Assembly (NCBI GenBank): GCA_964587885.1
Contig: CAZPME010000008.1
Span: forward strand, 1-64,000
DNA: 64,000 nucleotides
From: UBA60 sp964587885
GTDB lineage: Archaea; Thermoplasmatota; Poseidoniia; Poseidoniales; Poseidoniaceae
Direction of reading: 5' to 3'
The notes below the pieces were generated by a model. That model had not been told where the DNA came from and searched no databases. It saw only the letters and a program-made list of their open reading frames with translations. Positions 10,305 to 19,476 of the stretch are shown here, piece by piece (the first letter of the stretch is position 1; each line of letters starts with the position of its first letter). The translations under genes and the position numbers were made by a program.

Positions 10305-11788
10305 GACATTGCCTGTTGCTTCCATTCTGGTGTCTATCATTGGTGCTGACTCTTTCCCTTGCTGCGAATGAGGTTGGGGCGGCCCCAGTTGAACAAATCA
10401 GCGCCGATGGCAATGCTGGATACCGTCAGGTGAATTTGACTTGGCATCTACAAAGCCCATCCCAAGATGGTGACGGATTCCAAGTGATGTTTGCGGCGTC
10501 AGATTTCAATGTTTCAGATCAAGCCGAATTGCATTCTATCATTTGGACAGGTGCGACTGAAGATTTGTCTCAACCAGCCGCCGGTGAATGGTATGATGAT
10601 TGTATCAGTCGAAGCGGAACAGGTGAGTGGAATGCAGTCCATCGATCAGTCAATGGCAGTGCGGTTGTACCCGTGGGTGTTGATGAAATCCAATGCACAT
10701 TAACAGGAATGCCGGCTGGCGAAGAGATATTTGTGGCGGTAATTCCAATTGATTGGCAATGGGCTCACGGTGAGTTGAGTGAAACTGTTGCAGTCACCTC
10801 TTCGGCAGTAGATGAATTGCCTCCAAGTTCTGATTCAAGTCCAGTATGGTTTGCAATCGGGAGTATTGCATTATCATTGATCATTCTGCTTTCGTTTATT
10901 GGTTGGAAAGAACGCAGTGCCCAAGGTCGCTCGGCGATGTTTTATGTCGCTCCAGCCTTAATGGCGTTGGCATTGTTGACATTTTATCCGGTTGGATATG
11001 GCATCGTATTATCATTTACCGATGCTAATCAAGGGGCGTTAGGCGAGGAGTCGTTCAATGGTTTGGATAATTATCTCACAGTATTTACCAGCGCCGGATT
11101 CATCCGAGTTCTTGGATTCACACTGCTTTGGACAGTGGTCAACGTTAGCGCCCACATCGGAATTGGCTTGGCTTTAGCTATGGCTTTGCAGGGCAAGATA
11201 AGAGGCAAGGTTGCGTACCGAACGATCCTCCTCTTGCCGTGGGCGATTCCTTCATACATTTCCGTCTTGGTATGGCGTGGGATTTTCCAAAATGACGGAT
11301 TGCTGAATGGGTTACTGGGTACTGAAATCGATATCTTGGGTCTGCCAGCAACCGCGGCAGCGGCTGTAATTTTGGTTAATATTTGGCTCGGTTTCCCTTT
11401 CATGATGATGACGATTTCAGGTGCACTTCAGACTATACCTCGTGATATCTATGAGGCGGCTGAAGTGGACGGAGTATCAGCCATTTCTCAGTTCAGACAT
11501 CTTACTTTACCGATGTTAAAACCGGCGATTGTACCGGTTTCTTTGCTCGGATTTATCTGGACATTCAATATGTTTAACGTGATTTATCTAATGACAGATG
11601 GTGGCCCAAATCTTTGGTTTGGTCAGCCTGGTTCGACAGACATTTTGGTGACCTACGTCTATGATGTCGCATTTAGAAGAGGATTGTATGGTGTGGCAGC
11701 GGCTTGGTCGGTAGTGATTTTCTTGATGCTGTTATGGTTCTCTTATGTCTATATGCGCAAGACCAATGCAACGGAGTCGGTAGTGTGA
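10301..11788 (+). CDS. Sugar ABC permease (MalF-like) with extracytoplasmic N-terminal domain
   Basis: 495 residues. A signal-peptide-like first segment is followed by about 150 residues that read as a beta-rich, FN3-like extracytoplasmic domain (residues ~28-175), then a transmembrane segment (~182-200) and a standard binding-protein-dependent permease core with an EAA loop (EAAEVDGVSAISQFRHLTLP, about residue 385) that docks the ATPase. The start codon at 10301 is preceded by GAGGTGA (10290-10296) inside the upstream gene and overlaps it by ATGA. The next permease starts at a GTG overlapping this stop. The extra N-terminal domain is unusual; E. coli MalF instead carries its periplasmic domain as an internal loop. 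It may help receive substrate from the lipoprotein, which is inference. Confidence 0.88.
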   Translation: MRHCLLLPFWCLSLVLTLSLAANEVGAAPVEQISADGNAGYRQVNLTWHLQSPSQDGDGFQVMFAASDFNVSDQAELHSIIWTGATEDLSQPAAGEWYDDCISRSGTGEWNAVHRSVNGSAVVPVGVDEIQCTLTGMPAGEEIFVAVIPIDWQWAHGELSETVAVTSSAVDELPPSSDSSPVWFAIGSIALSLIILLSFIGWKERSAQGRSAMFYVAPALMALALLTFYPVGYGIVLSFTDANQGALGEESFNGLDNYLTVFTSAGFIRVLGFTLLWTVVNVSAHIGIGLALAMALQGKIRGKVAYRTILLLPWAIPSYISVLVWRGIFQNDGLLNGLLGTEIDILGLPATAAAAVILVNIWLGFPFMMMTISGALQTIPRDIYEAAEVDGVSAISQFRHLTLPMLKPAIVPVSLLGFIWTFNMFNVIYLMTDGGPNLWFGQPGSTDILVTYVYDVAFRRGLYGVAAAWSVVIFLMLLWFSYVYMRKTNATESVV

Positions 11789-13053
11789 GTAATTCCGAAA
11801 GCATTGCAGTACGTTGGTTTGTTCCTCTAGAGTTGAGCATTGTACGCGGTGCAGCAATGTTGTCGAGTTCATTTTTGGCCTTTGTTATGGCGGTAGATTA
11901 TTTGCGCCAAGACGTTGAATCATTGTGGCTTCATGGCCTTGGAATCATCTGTTTATTGGTGATGATTTGGGCCGTATCTAACCATTCTGTGGAAGGAAGA
12001 TTGAGACGCCGAGATATCTCATTACTTGTTAGTGGAGTGGGAATGTCCGTGGGTGTGCTAGGCCTTGCACTACGCAGCCCAGAATACTTGCTAGTGGATA
12101 TTTGGGCGGTGATGTTACTGATTTTTCCTTCGGCATTGTGCCTCTATTCGGCCTCATCACCTGTGGTTTCACGTTGGGCTAAACAGAAACTGTCGCAAGA
12201 TGAAGCCGAATCCGGATTAGTGCGCAATAAGCGTTTATTGCCGCGTTGGAAATCAGCTCTCAAACATGCAGTATTGGCTCATATCCTCATTGTCGTTATC
12301 GTTCCAGTTTTATGGATTATTGATGTTGCAACTTCAAGCGGAAATAGCCTGTTTGGAGGCGAGATGTTTGCCGCCCCAACCGGCGAGCATTTCGCTAATA
12401 TTTTGGGCGGAGATGATTTTTGGATCTGGGCCCGCAACTCAATCATCGTTAGTATCGGCACCACTCTACTGGGGTTATGTCTAGCAATTCCAGCCGGCTA
12501 TGCCTTCTCTCGCTTCCGCTTCAAAGGTCGTGGTGCGATGATGTTTGCATTTTTATTGGTGCAGATGTTTCCAGGCATTATCATCTTGGTTCCATATTTC
12601 ATGGTGATGAAATCACTCGGTCTACTGAACTCGGCTCTAGGGCTGATTCTCGCATATTCTGTTACTGCCTTACCGCTGTGTGTTTGGATGTTAAAGGGTT
12701 TCTTTGATACTGTGCCTAAAGAGTTGGAAGAGGCCGCATTATTGGATGGTTGTAGTCAGTTTGGGGTGTTTTACAGGATAATTTTACCTCTAAGTCTCCC
12801 CGCAATTGCAGTTACAGCACTATTTTCATTCCTCGCTGCTTGGAATGAATTTCTCCTAGCCCTAACCTTCAATACCAGCGATGAAATGTTCACTTTACCC
12901 GTTGGGCTAGCCTCGTATATTTCTGAAACTAATTCGGCTTGGGGTGATTTTGCTGCTATGTCTTTATTGGTTGCAATTCCCGTAGTATTGCTATTCATCG
13001 TCTTCCAGAAATTCCTCATTGAGGGATTGACGGCGGGAAGCGTAAAAGGTTGA
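11785..13053 (+). CDS. Sugar ABC permease (MalG-like) with extra N-terminal helices
   Basis: The GTG at 11785 overlaps the stop of the MalF-like gene (GTGA), implying translational coupling; an upstream in-frame codon at 11704 would overlap 85 bases and is not used here. The 422-residue product ends in a typical inner-membrane permease module (about residues 165-422) with an EAA loop (EEAALLDGCSQFGVFYRIILP, about residue 325). The first ~125 residues contain about four additional hydrophobic segments that MalG proteins normally lack, joined to the core by a charged linker. It should form the channel with the MalF-like partner and the ATPase. Confidence 0.87.
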   Translation: MSNSESIAVRWFVPLELSIVRGAAMLSSSFLAFVMAVDYLRQDVESLWLHGLGIICLLVMIWAVSNHSVEGRLRRRDISLLVSGVGMSVGVLGLALRSPEYLLVDIWAVMLLIFPSALCLYSASSPVVSRWAKQKLSQDEAESGLVRNKRLLPRWKSALKHAVLAHILIVVIVPVLWIIDVATSSGNSLFGGEMFAAPTGEHFANILGGDDFWIWARNSIIVSIGTTLLGLCLAIPAGYAFSRFRFKGRGAMMFAFLLVQMFPGIIILVPYFMVMKSLGLLNSALGLILAYSVTALPLCVWMLKGFFDTVPKELEEAALLDGCSQFGVFYRIILPLSLPAIAVTALFSFLAAWNEFLLALTFNTSDEMFTLPVGLASYISETNSAWGDFAAMSLLVAIPVVLLFIVFQKFLIEGLTAGSVKG

Positions 13054-13064
13054 GAGTGGAAAAA

Positions 13065-13838
13065 ATGAGCAGTGTAAGTTTTGTTGAAGCAGTAAAGACA
13101 TATCCCGATGGTACGACCGCGGTAAAAGGGCTAAATATTGAGGTCAAATCTGGCGAATTTCTAGTATTAGTGGGACCTTCCGGTTGTGGTAAATCGACCA
13201 CATTACGAATGTTGGCTGGGCTTGAGGACATCAGTGGCGGCGAGATCCGGATTGATGGAGCAAGGGTCAACGATTTACCACCCAAAGCACGTGACATTGG
13301 CATGGTTTTCCAGTCTTATGCGTTGTATCCACACATGACCGTAGAGGAAAATCTAACTTTTGGATTACGGATGCTGAAAGGGGATGAGCGATTATCTAGT
13401 GATGAAATCGAGACTAGATTGAAAGAGACCGGTGATTTATTGGGAATTAGTGAATTACTCAGCAAGCGACCTAAGGAACTCTCTGGTGGTCAACGCCAAA
13501 GGGTGGCATTAGGGCGAGCGTTAATTCGAAGGCCGAAGGTATTACTGATGGATGAGCCGCTTTCAAATCTCGATGCAGAATTGCGTAATCAAATGCGCAT
13601 TGAGTTGCGTCGTCTACACGATGAATTGGGAACTACTACGGTTTACGTTACCCACGACCAAATTGAGGCAATGACCTTGGCCGACAGAATCGCCATCTTG
13701 AACGATGGTGAATTGCAGCAACTTGCCCCACCACTAGAGGCCTATAACCAACCAGCGAACGATTTCGTCCGAGGTTTCTTGTGCAAGCATATCGACGAAA
13801 TTGTTTCGACAGCAACTGAGATTTTTTCCAGCAAGTGA
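13065..13838 (+). CDS. Sugar ABC transporter ATPase, short MalK-like
   Basis: 257 residues with a Walker A motif (GPSGCGKST, about residue 36), Q-loop (FQSYALYPHMT), signature (LSGGQRQR), Walker B (LLMDEP) and H-loop (VTHDQ). The nucleotide-binding domain is closest to the MalK/UgpC/MsmX group. These proteins are usually about 360-380 residues because of a C-terminal OB/TOBE regulatory domain; here the protein stops soon after the H-loop region (residue 257), so that domain is absent. The reading frame ends cleanly and is followed by a well-placed ribosome-binding site for the amylase gene, so this looks natural and not a truncation artefact. Start ATG at 13065; a GTG at 13056 and TTG at 13050 are alternatives. 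Confidence 0.87.
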   Translation: MSSVSFVEAVKTYPDGTTAVKGLNIEVKSGEFLVLVGPSGCGKSTTLRMLAGLEDISGGEIRIDGARVNDLPPKARDIGMVFQSYALYPHMTVEENLTFGLRMLKGDERLSSDEIETRLKETGDLLGISELLSKRPKELSGGQRQRVALGRALIRRPKVLLMDEPLSNLDAELRNQMRIELRRLHDELGTTTVYVTHDQIEAMTLADRIAILNDGELQQLAPPLEAYNQPANDFVRGFLCKHIDEIVSTATEIFSSK

Positions 13839-13843
13839 GGTGA
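13837..13843 (+). promoter_or_regulatory. Shine-Dalgarno site of the GH13 gene
   Basis: GAGGTGA overlaps the ATPase stop codon and sits 4 bases before the ATG at 13848. The same word precedes the MalF-like start (10290-10296) and the flotillin start on the minus strand (32700-32706), and GAGGTG precedes the gene at 55470, so it looks like the standard ribosome-binding word of this genome. Confidence 0.65.
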
Positions 13844-13847
13844 ATTC

Positions 13848-16352
13848 ATGTATAGTCGGCAGAAATCAATGCTATTGGTAATACTGCTCGTCTTCCAGAC
13901 TTGGATGGTCATTCATGTTCAACCTATTGCATCGTCTGATGGCGAGGGTGTCAGTGCTCCTTTACGTGTTCGCAGCACGATGACTGAATTTTCTTGGCAA
14001 CCGCCGGTTGGTGATGAGATCCCGAACAATGTCAGCCTCGTTGGGGAATGGAATTGGGAGATTCCAGCAGAGATGTCTTTGAACTCGTCTACCGGAATCT
14101 GGTCGGTTGAGTTGGAGTTGGACGAAGGAATATATTGCTACAAGATCATTTTGGATGGCACCGATTATATCTTTGATGTCCACAATCCTGAGCGCATATA
14201 TTGCGATGGAATGGAAAATTCCCTTGCCCGAGTGAATAACCACACTCGCTCAACCTTCTCATTAGAGCTTGATTCAGTCACTGGCTTACCGGCACGAATA
14301 CTATTGCACTCAGGCTCTGATGGCTCAACGCTATTAACAGGGGGGCCAATTTTGAAGAGTGGCTTCTACCCTGGAGTTACCACTTTCAACCAGACAACTG
14401 AAGCATGGGATATCAACCTCAGTGTTTTGCCTGATGGGAAGCACACATTTCACGTCAATGGAGTCGATGATGATGGGTATCATGCCGAGGATATCCTAAT
14501 CCCTTTTTGGCTAGGAGAATCGGCTGATTTTGAATGGCAACAAGCGCTTATCTACATGGTTATGACCGACCGATTCGTCAATGGAAACTCCAGTAATGAT
14601 GGTGCAAATGCTCAATCAACCGCCGATGGAGCAGAATGGCAAGGCGGTGATTTTGCCGGAGTCACAGAAATGATTGAGTCGGGTTATTTCTCCAATCTTG
14701 GAGTAAATGCCCTTTGGCTCACCCCTTTCAATAGTGCAGCGCAAGGTAGTGAAATGGCCGGAGATGGAACTCATGAAGTAAGTTCTTATCACGGCTATTG
14801 GCCAATTGCACCGCGTTCTGTAGATGAGCGTTTGGGAACTGAGGCCGAATTGGAAGAGATGGTGGATGCTGCCCATGAAAATGGAATACGCGTGATGATG
14901 GATTTTGTAGTGAATCATGTGCATGAGGACCACCCATACTATTCCGAAAACCCGGACTGGTTCAATCAAGGATGCCTATGTGGAAGCACAGATTGTGATT
15001 GGACTGAGCATCGCCTCGATTGCTTATTTAGAAATTACATGCCTGATCTCGATTGGACCAACCGCAATGCTAGCGAACAGATGATTGCGGATGGTCTGTG
15101 GTGGTTAGAGCGCTTCGACCTTGATGGTGCTCGCATTGATGCGGTGAAACATGTTGATGATCTTGCAATTTACAATTTTGCTAGTCGAGTTAGTGAGAGG
15201 TTTGAATCTGGCGGCTTGGACTACTATCTCAAAGGTGAGACTGCTATGGGGTGGTCGGGCCATGAATTGAGTGATAATCTCGGTCAATACGAGATGATAA
15301 ATCGCTACATGAGTGAAGGGGGACTGGATGGGCAAGCCGATTTCGTACTCTATCATGCGGTAATTGACAATGTGTTTACAACCGGGCAAATGGATTACCA
15401 ACATCTCGATTATTGGACCAACCGCAGTAATGACCAATATGTTGATGATGCACTTATGGTCAATTTCATTGGTAGCCATGACTCTCCACGATTCATTAGC
15501 CGAGCCGACTCGGGTACTGCGGATGAGTGGAATCAGTGGTCTGAGCAAGGGCTACCGGGACAACCTGGAATTGACGAACCTTACTCGGCAGCGTTGCAAG
15601 CGTTTACCTGGCTGCTGACCTCTCCCAATGTGCCGATGATTTACATGGGTGATGAATATGGAGAATATGGGGGTGCTGACCCCGATAACCGCCACATGTA
15701 TCGCAATATGTCGCAATGGAATGACAGAGAGTCTTCATTGGCTGAAAATGTAAGCGCATTAGGTCGATTGCGCGCCGACCTGAAGGTGCTTCAATATGGT
15801 AATTATTCGACGATATATTCTGCTGCAGACACTTTGGCGATAGAACGTGGTGGTACTAATGTCTCGGCATTAGTGGTGCTGAATCGTGGCGATGAGGTAG
15901 TGGAATTTGCTTGCCCCGCGGGCGCTAACAACTCATATGACTTGCGTTTTGGTCAAGGTCAATGGCAAAATGACCTTGTAACAATAGCGGCCAATCAAGT
16001 AGCCATCTTCGCCTTGAACACCTCTATTGGGGAGGGAAGTGAAACTGACGAGGACAATAATTCGACCAATAACAATAGTGATAATGGTACAAATAATTCA
16101 ACTTCTCCGCTGGATGGCAACTCTACCCAGAATATGACTAATAGTTCAGATACTGGCCCAGATGTGGGAAATGGTAGCGGTAATACTAACGGGACTGACA
16201 TAAACAACACTGAGGATGGTGGGAATGGAGACCAAACTGAGGTTGACGAGCCGAATTCTAGCAGTAGTCAAATCACCGTAGTGAGAGCCATATTGTTAAT
16301 AATTCTTGGTCTACTGATAATACAAGTAGGTATTCACCGGTCCAAAGAATAA
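13848..16352 (+). CDS. Membrane-anchored GH13 alpha-amylase family enzyme
   Basis: 834 residues. A signal peptide (residues ~1-30) leads into beta domains resembling CBM48/CBM20-type starch-binding modules (about 40-225), then a GH13 barrel starting near residue 231 (ALIYMVMTDRF). All four GH13 motifs are present: DFVVNHVH near 352, GARIDAVKH with nucleophile Asp431, KGET with acid/base Glu464, and GSHDSP with Asp545. A Cys-rich insert follows the first motif. The C-terminus has a long Asn/Ser/Thr/Asp-rich linker (about 727-805) and a final transmembrane helix, so the enzyme would be displayed on the cell surface. It hydrolyses alpha-1,4 (possibly alpha-1,6) glucans; exact specificity (amylase, neopullulanase) is not readable. 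It is last in the transporter operon, whose importer would take up its products. Confidence 0.9.
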   Translation: MYSRQKSMLLVILLVFQTWMVIHVQPIASSDGEGVSAPLRVRSTMTEFSWQPPVGDEIPNNVSLVGEWNWEIPAEMSLNSSTGIWSVELELDEGIYCYKIILDGTDYIFDVHNPERIYCDGMENSLARVNNHTRSTFSLELDSVTGLPARILLHSGSDGSTLLTGGPILKSGFYPGVTTFNQTTEAWDINLSVLPDGKHTFHVNGVDDDGYHAEDILIPFWLGESADFEWQQALIYMVMTDRFVNGNSSNDGANAQSTADGAEWQGGDFAGVTEMIESGYFSNLGVNALWLTPFNSAAQGSEMAGDGTHEVSSYHGYWPIAPRSVDERLGTEAELEEMVDAAHENGIRVMMDFVVNHVHEDHPYYSENPDWFNQGCLCGSTDCDWTEHRLDCLFRNYMPDLDWTNRNASEQMIADGLWWLERFDLDGARIDAVKHVDDLAIYNFASRVSERFESGGLDYYLKGETAMGWSGHELSDNLGQYEMINRYMSEGGLDGQADFVLYHAVIDNVFTTGQMDYQHLDYWTNRSNDQYVDDALMVNFIGSHDSPRFISRADSGTADEWNQWSEQGLPGQPGIDEPYSAALQAFTWLLTSPNVPMIYMGDEYGEYGGADPDNRHMYRNMSQWNDRESSLAENVSALGRLRADLKVLQYGNYSTIYSAADTLAIERGGTNVSALVVLNRGDEVVEFACPAGANNSYDLRFGQGQWQNDLVTIAANQVAIFALNTSIGEGSETDEDNNSTNNNSDNGTNNSTSPLDGNSTQNMTNSSDTGPDVGNGSGNTNGTDINNTEDGGNGDQTEVDEPNSSSSQITVVRAILLIILGLLIIQVGIHRSKE

Positions 16353-16358
16353 TGGCGG

Positions 16359-19300
16359 TTATTCCTTACCGAATCGGGTATAAAATTCGCCATAATCATC
16401 GAGCATTCGTGCTGCACTAAATTTCGAACCAGCGGTAATTGCCCCGCGCACAATGGGCAACCATTTTTCCGCTCCGGCCTCCCATAATGGAATTACTTCA
16501 TGCTCTAACACATCGAGGATTGCTTCACCATCGCGCTCATCATCTCTATCCATCTCATCATTGCCAATCGCCCAGCCATTGATTCCGTGGGCACAAGCCT
16601 CTGGCCACCATCCGTCGAGGATTGAGCAGTTAGGCACTCCACTCATACTTGCCTTCATTCCGCTGGTACCACTAGCTTCCATTGGTCGGACCGGATTATT
16701 GAGCCAAATATCGACACCATTGGTCATCACACGACCGGTTTCCATCGAGTAATCTTCCAAGAAAGCAACTGGAATCTTGCCTTGCAATTCAGTTGCAGCC
16801 TCAAAGACATTGCTGATCAATTGCTTACCACCCTCATCCCGAGGATGAGCCTTTCCTGCGAATACAAATTGGATTTTACCGGCTCCAATACGCTCTAATC
16901 TTTTGAGGTTGCGAAATACTAAGTCTGCACGCTTGTAGGTGGCAAAGCGGCGAGCAAATCCTATGGTTAGTGCATTTGACTCAAATTCGACACCGGTGCA
17001 GACTTTGACCAAGTCGTGTAATATTGAACGGGAGGTATTCCTCGCCGCCATTAAGGCATCATCCGGTGCTAGATGGTTGTCTACTAATTTAGCAGGATCT
17101 TTTCTCCATTCTGGTAGATGAACGTCAAATAATTCCTGCATAGGTGGACCAACCCAAGTTAGGTGGTGCACGCCATTGGTTATGGGATGAACTTGGTATT
17201 CAGGAAACATTCCTGCTGCAACTTGTGCATTTAGTATGGATACTGCGTTTACTTGACCAGCGAAATAGGCTGCTAAATGTGACATTGAACAGGCATTACC
17301 ACCCAAATAATTCCGCACCTCAATTGGTAATAATTCGCCTAATATCGCTTCAACATCTTCCCATGCAAAGTAGTCGTGTCCTGCTGGAACTGGAGTGTGG
17401 GTGGTGAATAGACTGCGCTGAGATAATTCCTCACGACTCCAACCTTGAGACAACATTTCCAGTGCTGCGAAGGCACAATGGCCTTCATTCATGTGAATTC
17501 CCTGCAAGGGCCACCGTCCGAGAGCCTTCAGAGCCCTTACACCACCGACGCCGAGCAAATATTCTTGGCGAATACGTGTTTCATCACCTCCTCCATAGAG
17601 GCGCTCACCTAACGAGGAATGAATGGAGTCATTATCCGGATGCATGGTGTCGAGAAATAAGACGTCGATTTCGTTACCGAATTCCGACTTTATGGTATAT
17701 TTCCAAATTCTACTAATCAGAGATTTTCCGTCGAGTGGAATGGCGATGTCGACGCCGGTATCGTCGAGAATAGTGCGTGGGTCAAAAGCGGGAAAGGTTT
17801 CGGTTTGTTTGCCTTTTTCATCGAGGTGTTGGCGTCCGTAACCGTGGCGGTATAGTAAGGTGACAGCGATAAAATTGAGCCCCTTGTCGGCGGCGGCTTT
17901 GATATGGTCGCCGGCTAGAACTCCTAGGCCACCTGAATAGGTAGGTAGGTCACTACGCAATCCTATTTCAGCACTGAAATAGGCGATTATATTCGTCCCA
18001 CTCTTGGAATCTTTTGGCTCATTGATAATACTCCGACCACTCTCAATGGTTTTGTTGGCGAGCCAAGAAAAATCACTTGGTTCAATATCATCCCATTCAA
18101 ATTGCCACAGCCAGTTGCCGATTTTACTACCGGGTGTATTCATGCGCGCTGATGATTCTAACCCCATCACATCTTGCAAGGGTATAATCGTAGTTTGGGC
18201 ACGACTAAAAAGGGCTGAGCGCATTAGACGACGGTGGATTGGGCGGTCATTCTTATCGATGATGATTTCATCATCAAGGGTGTTAGCAACTTGATCACGA
18301 CCCTCTTGATTGAGATTAGAAAACCAACCGACTGTTGTGTTGTTATCGTGAGTTCCACTATAGCAAATCACATCTTCAGCAATATTAGTAGGTAGGTGAG
18401 GGTTGTCACTATTACCATCAAAAGCGAATTGTAAAACTGCCATTCCTTGCATTTCATGCCGTTGCCGTAATTCAATAACCTCTGGTGGGATGATGCCGAG
18501 GTCTTCAGCGATGAGGCGTCCTTCACCCGCGACATCCTTCAGTGCATCTAGCAATTCATCGCGCGGACCTGCGACCCATGCACCATCAGCAGCACTTTCA
18601 GACGAAGCAGGAATCGACCAATAGTCGTGAATAGCGCGGAAGTGATCGATTCGCAGGCGATGAAAACGGCCAAGAGAAGTTGCGATTCTAGCCCGCCACC
18701 AAGCGAAACCTTCACTCTGATGGGCATTCCAATTGTAAAGTGGTGTACCCCAAAATTGACCCTGGTCACTGAATGCATCGGGTGGCACTCCAGATACATG
18801 TGTTGGCTCTCCATCTTCATTGAGTTGGAAGAGGTTCTGATTGGCCCATACGTCGGCGCTATCATAGGCGATGAAAAAAGGAATGTCGCCAATCAATTCA
18901 ATGTCTCTTTCTTCAGCAGCAGCACGCAATTCATCCCACTGTTTGGCAAAGGCCAACTGCTCGCCTATATGCCGCCAATAATCGTGAATATTTTCGGCCT
19001 TCAACGATTCCAAGGCGGCACGTTTACGGTTTCTTAATGGCTCATCCCACTGCGACCAAGGAGCCCAATCATTGAGTTGCTTGGCGATTTGATATAGTGC
19101 CCAATCATGTACCCAAGGATTTTGAAGACGAAATTCCATCAACCCGCCATGAGCAAAAACCCTAGTTGCGATTTCTTTGTCGAGTAGAGTAATATCTCCA
19201 GCGAAGGCAGATGTGCTAGCATAGGGCGAATCGTATTGGTCGGGGGGGTGGATTGGCAACATCTGCCACGCCGATTGTCCTGCACTCTGCAATAGGTCGA

Positions 19301-19388
19301 GAAAGCGCATGGCATGCTGACCTAATCCTCCCCTTGCCTTGTCATTAGGCAGGGAAGTTAAATGGCAAAGGAGGCCACTCTTGCGCAT
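16359..19388 (-). CDS. Fused 4-alpha-glucanotransferase (GH77) and alpha-glucan phosphorylase (GT35)
   Basis: One uninterrupted frame of 1,009 residues joins two enzymes normally encoded separately. Residues ~1-455 are GH77/MalQ: RIDHFR with nucleophile Asp248, AEDLG with Glu295, and GTHDN with Asp348. Residues ~465-1009 are an archaeal-type GT35 phosphorylase starting at IIAYFSAEIGL, with the pyridoxal-phosphate loop ASGTSGMKA and Lys912. There is no signal peptide, so it acts in the cytoplasm, remodelling imported malto-oligosaccharides and releasing glucose-1-phosphate. The ATG at 19388 is preferred over a TTG at 19418 because MalQ proteins typically begin at this MRKSG segment. It converges with the GH13 gene (6 bases apart) and diverges from the GH57 gene. 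Confidence 0.9.
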   Translation of the reverse strand: MRKSGLLCHLTSLPNDKARGGLGQHAMRFLDLLQSAGQSAWQMLPIHPPDQYDSPYASTSAFAGDITLLDKEIATRVFAHGGLMEFRLQNPWVHDWALYQIAKQLNDWAPWSQWDEPLRNRKRAALESLKAENIHDYWRHIGEQLAFAKQWDELRAAAEERDIELIGDIPFFIAYDSADVWANQNLFQLNEDGEPTHVSGVPPDAFSDQGQFWGTPLYNWNAHQSEGFAWWRARIATSLGRFHRLRIDHFRAIHDYWSIPASSESAADGAWVAGPRDELLDALKDVAGEGRLIAEDLGIIPPEVIELRQRHEMQGMAVLQFAFDGNSDNPHLPTNIAEDVICYSGTHDNNTTVGWFSNLNQEGRDQVANTLDDEIIIDKNDRPIHRRLMRSALFSRAQTTIIPLQDVMGLESSARMNTPGSKIGNWLWQFEWDDIEPSDFSWLANKTIESGRSIINEPKDSKSGTNIIAYFSAEIGLRSDLPTYSGGLGVLAGDHIKAAADKGLNFIAVTLLYRHGYGRQHLDEKGKQTETFPAFDPRTILDDTGVDIAIPLDGKSLISRIWKYTIKSEFGNEIDVLFLDTMHPDNDSIHSSLGERLYGGGDETRIRQEYLLGVGGVRALKALGRWPLQGIHMNEGHCAFAALEMLSQGWSREELSQRSLFTTHTPVPAGHDYFAWEDVEAILGELLPIEVRNYLGGNACSMSHLAAYFAGQVNAVSILNAQVAAGMFPEYQVHPITNGVHHLTWVGPPMQELFDVHLPEWRKDPAKLVDNHLAPDDALMAARNTSRSILHDLVKVCTGVEFESNALTIGFARRFATYKRADLVFRNLKRLERIGAGKIQFVFAGKAHPRDEGGKQLISNVFEAATELQGKIPVAFLEDYSMETGRVMTNGVDIWLNNPVRPMEASGTSGMKASMSGVPNCSILDGWWPEACAHGINGWAIGNDEMDRDDERDGEAILDVLEHEVIPLWEAGAEKWLPIVRGAITAGSKFSAARMLDDYGEFYTRFGKE

Positions 19389-19476
19389 ATTATCGTGGCG
19401 GCCGAGAAGGGGATTCAACTTACCCCTCCTCGCAAGTCAGAGAATCACTAATAGCGAAACCGGACTTAGACCTCAT

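Noticed and set aside
13050..13064. ATPase gene considered a truncated pseudogene because it lacks the TOBE domain
   Set aside because: All nucleotide-binding motifs are intact, the stop overlaps a good ribosome-binding site for the next gene, and the operon spacing is tight.
19339..19476. N-terminal extension of the GH57 gene
   Set aside because: It overlaps the divergent glucanotransferase start and hides the signal peptide that begins at 19477.
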